Below, one piece after another: positions 60,755 through 64,000 of a stretch of DNA of 64,000 nt. This DNA comes from Paracoccus denitrificans (GTDB lineage: Bacteria; Pseudomonadota; Alphaproteobacteria; Rhodobacterales; Rhodobacteraceae). The translations under genes and the position numbers were made by a program. The first letter of the stretch is position 1, and each line of letters starts with the position of its first letter. Where the stretch lies: contig QFNE01000004.1 of the NCBI GenBank assembly GCA_003240735.1, forward strand, positions 124,001 to 188,000, in the 5' to 3' direction. Below the pieces are notes generated by a model. That model saw only the letters and a list, made by a program, of their open reading frames with translations, did no database searches and was not told the DNA's origin.

Positions 60755-62410
60755 CTACCGCGCAAATTTCTTGTACTTCACACGCTTCGGCTCAAGGCTG
60801 TCCGGCCCCAGACGGCGGATCTTGTCTTCCTCATAAGCTTCGAAGTTGCCTTCGAACCATTCCACATGCGCGTCGCCCTCGAACGCAAGGATGTGGGTGC
60901 ACAGGCGGTCAAGGAAGAACCGGTCGTGCGAGATGATGACGGCGCAGCCTGCGAAATCTTCCAGCGCGGCTTCCAGCGCCTGCAGCGTCTCGACGTCCAG
61001 ATCGTTCGTCGGTTCGTCCAGCAGCAGGACGTTACCGCCTGATTTCAACAGCTTGGCCATGTGCACGCGGTTGCGTTCACCACCCGACAGGAGGCCCACC
61101 TTCTTCTGCTGGTCGCCGCCCTTGAAGTTGAAAGCACCGCAATAGGCGCGGCTGTTCACGGATGCATCACCCAGTTCGATGATCTCGGCCCCGCCGGAAA
61201 TCTCTTCCCAGACGGTCGCTTCCGGGTTCAGCGCGTCACGCGACTGGTCGACATAGGATAGCTCGACCGTTTCGCCGGTGACGATGTTGCCGGCGTCGGG
61301 TTCCTCGGTCCCGGTCAGCATCCGGAACAGCGTCGATTTACCCGCACCGTTCGGCCCGATGACGCCCACGATGGCGCCCGGCGGGACCGAGAATGTCAGA
61401 TCCTCGATCAACAGCTTGTCGCCCATGGCCTTGCGAAGGCCTGTCACGTCGAAGACCTTGCCCCCAAGACGTTCACCGTTCGGGATGACGATCTGGGCGT
61501 TGTTGATCTTCTCACGCTCGGACTGGGACGCCATTTCGTTATAGGCGTTGATCCGGGCCTTCTGCTTGGCCTGACGGGCCTTGGCACCGGCGCGGATCCA
61601 GTTCAGCTCGCGCTCCATGGATTTCTGTTTGGCCTTGTCCTCACGCGCTTCCTGCAGCAGGCGCTTGGCCTTCTGCTCCAGCCATGCGGAGTAGTTCCCC
61701 TCATACGGGATGCCGCGACCGCGATCGAGCTCAAGGATCCAGCTGGTGATGTCATCCAAGAAGTAACGGTCGTGCGTGACCGTCAGGATGGTCCCGGGGT
61801 ATTCGATCAGGTGCTTTTGCAGCCAGGCGATGGTTTCGGCGTCCAGGTGGTTGGTCGGTTCGTCCAGCAGCAGCATGTCCGGCGCTTCCAGCAGCAGCTT
61901 GCACAGCGCAACGCGGCGGCGCTCACCCCCCGACAGGGTTTCCACGTCGGCGTCATCGGGCGGACAGCGCAGGGCCTCCATCGCGATGTCGACCTGGCTG
62001 TCCAGATCCCACAGGTTCTGGGCGTCGATTTCGTCCTGCAGGGAAGCCATTTCCTCGGCGGTTTCGTCCGAGTAGTTCATCGCCAGTTCGTTGTAACGAT
62101 CCAGCTTGGCCTGCTTGGCCTTCACGCCTTCCATGACGTTGCCGCGCACGTTCAGTGCCGGGTCCAGTTGCGGCTCCTGCGGCAGATAGCCGACGGTCGC
62201 GCCCTTTGCGGCCCAGGCTTCACCGGTAAAGTCCTTGTCGATGCCCGCCATGATCCGCAGCAGGGTCGATTTACCGGCACCGTTGACGCCAACGACCCCG
62301 ATCTTGACCCCCGGCAGGAAGTTCAGGTGGATATTTTCAAAGGTCTTTTTGCCGGTGCCGTATCCTTTGGACACGCCATCCATGTGATAGACATACTGAT
62401 ACGAGGCCAT
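60755..62410 (-). CDS. ettA: Energy-dependent translational throttle protein EttA (ABC-F)
   Basis: EttA binds the ribosomal E site and gates entry into elongation by ATP/ADP ratio. It is a soluble tandem ABC protein of 551 residues. Domain 1 has Walker A GVNGAGKST and signature LSGGERRRVALCK; domain 2 has GPNGAGKST and LLSGGERNRVHMAK. The linker with the EttA 'arm'/P-site motif includes RELNWIRAGAKARQAKQKAR. The start YQYVYHMDGVSKGYG is typical. It is monocistronic, converging with the glycosyltransferase. Confidence 0.94.
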   Translation of the reverse strand: MASYQYVYHMDGVSKGYGTGKKTFENIHLNFLPGVKIGVVGVNGAGKSTLLRIMAGIDKDFTGEAWAAKGATVGYLPQEPQLDPALNVRGNVMEGVKAKQAKLDRYNELAMNYSDETAEEMASLQDEIDAQNLWDLDSQVDIAMEALRCPPDDADVETLSGGERRRVALCKLLLEAPDMLLLDEPTNHLDAETIAWLQKHLIEYPGTILTVTHDRYFLDDITSWILELDRGRGIPYEGNYSAWLEQKAKRLLQEAREDKAKQKSMERELNWIRAGAKARQAKQKARINAYNEMASQSEREKINNAQIVIPNGERLGGKVFDVTGLRKAMGDKLLIEDLTFSVPPGAIVGVIGPNGAGKSTLFRMLTGTEEPDAGNIVTGETVELSYVDQSRDALNPEATVWEEISGGAEIIELGDASVNSRAYCGAFNFKGGDQQKKVGLLSGGERNRVHMAKLLKSGGNVLLLDEPTNDLDVETLQALEAALEDFAGCAVIISHDRFFLDRLCTHILAFEGDAHVEWFEGNFEAYEEDKIRRLGPDSLEPKRVKYKKFAR

Positions 62411-62501
62411 GCGTCGTCCTGCTGAGTCATAGATTGGTTGCTCGGGTATTTAGGCGATCATACCGCAAAGGTGAAGCGGCAGGTCAGTCGCGCAGGCAAT
62501 C

Positions 62502-63368
62502 TCAGCGGATCAGTTCGACGAAATCCGCCGGAAAATTCGCCTCAAGAAAATCGAACTGTGGCTGCAGCCGTTCGCGCAGGGCGGCGCGCACGTCACCCGG
62601 GACCGAGATGTCAGGGTTCGACGCAAAGACCTTTTCGTCGGCCTTGGCATAGCTGTGGGGCGGCAGGGCGCAAAACGCCTCGACCCGGCGCAGGACCGAC
62701 AGCGGGCTTGCCGCGATGGCGCCGAACGGCAGGATCAGCAGACGATCGGGCCCGAACCGGTGACGCCAACGCGGGATGTAAGTGGCGTAATCGCCGCGGT
62801 TCAGGATCGTCGGATCCTCTGCGAATGCCAGCCATTCGGCATCGGACGCGGGACGCACCTTCTTGCGGGTCAGGTTCATCTTGATCTGGCTGATCGCGCG
62901 GTCGACCGGGTGGCGCACGATGTAAATGAACTTCGCCGTCGGCAGAAAGCGCGCGATGTAGTCGACGCCTTCATCCGACAGGGTCGAATATTCCGGCGTG
63001 ACGTCCATCGGCTGCAGCCCCTCGGGGGCGGGGGCGTACAGCGTCTTGTACCAGTGGTTCGTGAACATCTCGCCGCGGGTGATGCGGTCGAACCACTTGG
63101 CGATTTCGGGTGACAATGTGCGGCCGCGGTCCGCCAGACGCTTTTCCATCATCTGCCGGCTGCGCTTGTAGTGCCACGGGATCCATTCCCGGTGCGCATC
63201 GTCGAACATGTGGCTGAAGAACTGCGCTTCCTTGACGGGTGGGGCCCAGACGCCCGGGTGCTGACCCAGCATCGTGGACAGCCACGTCGTTCCTGCCTTC
63301 TGCGCGCCGATCCCGACGATCGTGGGTTTCTTCGGTCGCCCGTCGACATCCCACTTTGCCAGATTCAC
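62502..63368 (-). CDS. Sulfotransferase family protein
   Basis: A PAPS-dependent sulfotransferase of ~288 residues. The 5'-phosphosulfate loop is GIGAQKAGTTWLSTML near residue 20, and the 3'-phosphate site is YIVRHPVDRAISQI. The segment GVWAPPVKEAQFFSHMFDD is common to heparan/chondroitin-type bacterial enzymes. The start is taken as GTG 63368, which overlaps the rimO stop in GTGA; a GTG at 63380 is possible. It probably decorates an exported glycan or lipid. Confidence 0.85.
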   Translation of the reverse strand: MNLAKWDVDGRPKKPTIVGIGAQKAGTTWLSTMLGQHPGVWAPPVKEAQFFSHMFDDAHREWIPWHYKRSRQMMEKRLADRGRTLSPEIAKWFDRITRGEMFTNHWYKTLYAPAPEGLQPMDVTPEYSTLSDEGVDYIARFLPTAKFIYIVRHPVDRAISQIKMNLTRKKVRPASDAEWLAFAEDPTILNRGDYATYIPRWRHRFGPDRLLILPFGAIAASPLSVLRRVEAFCALPPHSYAKADEKVFASNPDISVPGDVRAALRERLQPQFDFLEANFPADFVELIR

Positions 63369-64000
63369 AGCCGACCCCACAGATCGTAATCGGATGCCTC
63401 GTCGACCGTGACCGACACGATATCGCCCGGGGACAGATGTTCGAACCCGTCGTCGATGAACAGGTTGCCGTCGATTTCAGGGGCGTCGGCCTTGGTCCGG
63501 CAGGTCGCGCCCTCGGCATCGACAATATCGACGATCACGTCCATCTGCTGGCCAACCTTGGCCGCCAACTTGGCCGCGGAAATCGCTTGCGCCTTTTCCA
63601 TGAAGCGGTTCCAGCGGTCCTGCTTGACCTCATCGGCGACATGGTCGGGCAGGTCATTGGCGCGCGCGCCGGCGACGTTTTCGTACTGAAAGCAGCCGAC
63701 CCGGTCCAACTGCGCTTCGTCCAGCCAGTCCAGCAGGGTCTGGAACTCGGCCTCGGTTTCGCCGGGATAGCCGACGATGAACGTGGACCGCAGCGTGATG
63801 TCGGGGCAGGCTGCACGCCACGCGGTAATCTCGTCCAGCGTTCGCGCGGCTGCAGCGGGGCGAGCCATACGCTTCAGGACATCCGGGTGGGCGTGCTGGA
63901 ACGGGATGTCCAGATAGGGCAGCACCAGCCCCTCGGCCATCAGCGGGATCAGATCACGCACATGCGGATAGGGGTAGACGTAATGCAGCCGCACCCACGC
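63365..64000 (-). CDS. rimO: Ribosomal protein S12 methylthiotransferase (partial)
   Basis: RimO is a radical-SAM enzyme that adds a methylthio group to Asp of ribosomal protein S12. Only the C-terminal 211 residues are in the window; the gene runs off the right edge. The part seen has RLHYVYPYPHVRDLIPLMAE, DIPFQHAHPDVLKRMARP, TFIVGYPGETEAEF and a C-terminal TRAM domain (VGQQMDVIVDIVDAEG). It overlaps the sulfotransferase gene by 4 bases. The Fe-S cluster motifs lie outside the window. Confidence 0.92.
   Translation of the reverse strand, partial: AWVRLHYVYPYPHVRDLIPLMAEGLVLPYLDIPFQHAHPDVLKRMARPAAAARTLDEITAWRAACPDITLRSTFIVGYPGETEAEFQTLLDWLDEAQLDRVGCFQYENVAGARANDLPDHVADEVKQDRWNRFMEKAQAISAAKLAAKVGQQMDVIVDIVDAEGATCRTKADAPEIDGNLFIDDGFEHLSPGDIVSVTVDEASDYDLWGRL

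Noticed and set aside
1..64000. tRNA, rRNA, CRISPR or insertion-sequence genes
   Set aside because: No cloverleaf-like block, no rRNA sequence, no regularly spaced long direct repeats and no transposase or integrase motif was seen on either strand.

Overview
The window is GC-rich, densely packed bacterial chromosome. Gene content and gene order point to an alphaproteobacterium of the Rhodobacteraceae/Roseobacteraceae: a folB-folP-glmM run, a def-def-def-fmt block, the serC-serA/serB divergon, an HspQ/DUF2585 pair, IalB- and CAP-type secreted proteins, and an ornithine decarboxylase divergent from an Lrp regulator. This is inference from family knowledge; no rRNA is present to place the organism. 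Almost everything is housekeeping or core genome. I see no phage, insertion sequence, CRISPR array, tRNA or rRNA, and no gene-free stretch above 300 bp.

Layout. 1-3.2 kb: folate synthesis and glmM (+). 3.2-9.2 kb (-): FAD monooxygenase, DksA-like protein, lytic transglycosylase, DUF486 protein, dnaB, pyrE, pyrC. 9.2-13.4 kb: small conserved protein, gap with a 47-residue membrane protein, arfB, Nudix hydrolase, Pi transporter. 13.4-18.7 kb (-): secreted Ala/Pro-rich protein, RAM-domain protein, MATE pump, then fmt and three peptide deformylase paralogues. 18.7-23.9 kb: PatB lyase and L,D-transpeptidase (+), then the dTDP-rhamnose operon (-). 24-31.3 kb: ferredoxin-reductase-like protein, rsmD, rlmN, IalB protein, asparaginase, TauE exporter, HspQ, DUF2585, metallophosphatase. 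31.4-35.4 kb: serine pathway, serC-serA divergent from serB. 35.4-41 kb (-): type I secretion ATPase plus fusion protein, then PBP1A. 41-49.2 kb: amt, polyprenyl synthase, DUF2007, tRNA methyltransferase, YdcH, ornithine decarboxylase, Lrp, HxlR, DUF1428, VOC. 49.2-56.6 kb: MipA, valS, pgsA-moaD-moaE, accA, CAP protein. 56.8-64 kb: acyl-CoA synthetase, two glycosyltransferases, ettA, sulfotransferase, partial rimO.

Functional links. Most operons use 1- or 4-base stop/start overlaps, which I used to choose starts (several are GTG). Three convergent pairs share their stop codons. The rfb operon supplies dTDP-L-rhamnose, and the GT61, Rhamno_transf and sulfotransferase genes 35-40 kb away look like surface-glycan enzymes.

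Best leads: (1) a 270-bp low-GC segment inside valS; (2) four GTGCAT motifs exactly 11 bp apart upstream of pgsA; (3) a third deformylase lacking its catalytic Glu and a metal-binding Cys; (4) a DksA that has lost three of four zinc-finger cysteines; (5) a rod-like RNA candidate downstream of accA; (6) a serC leader that presents its Shine-Dalgarno in a hairpin loop; (7) a repeated motif in the PBP1A tail. None amounts to a clear new multi-gene system; they are local oddities in an otherwise ordinary core region.
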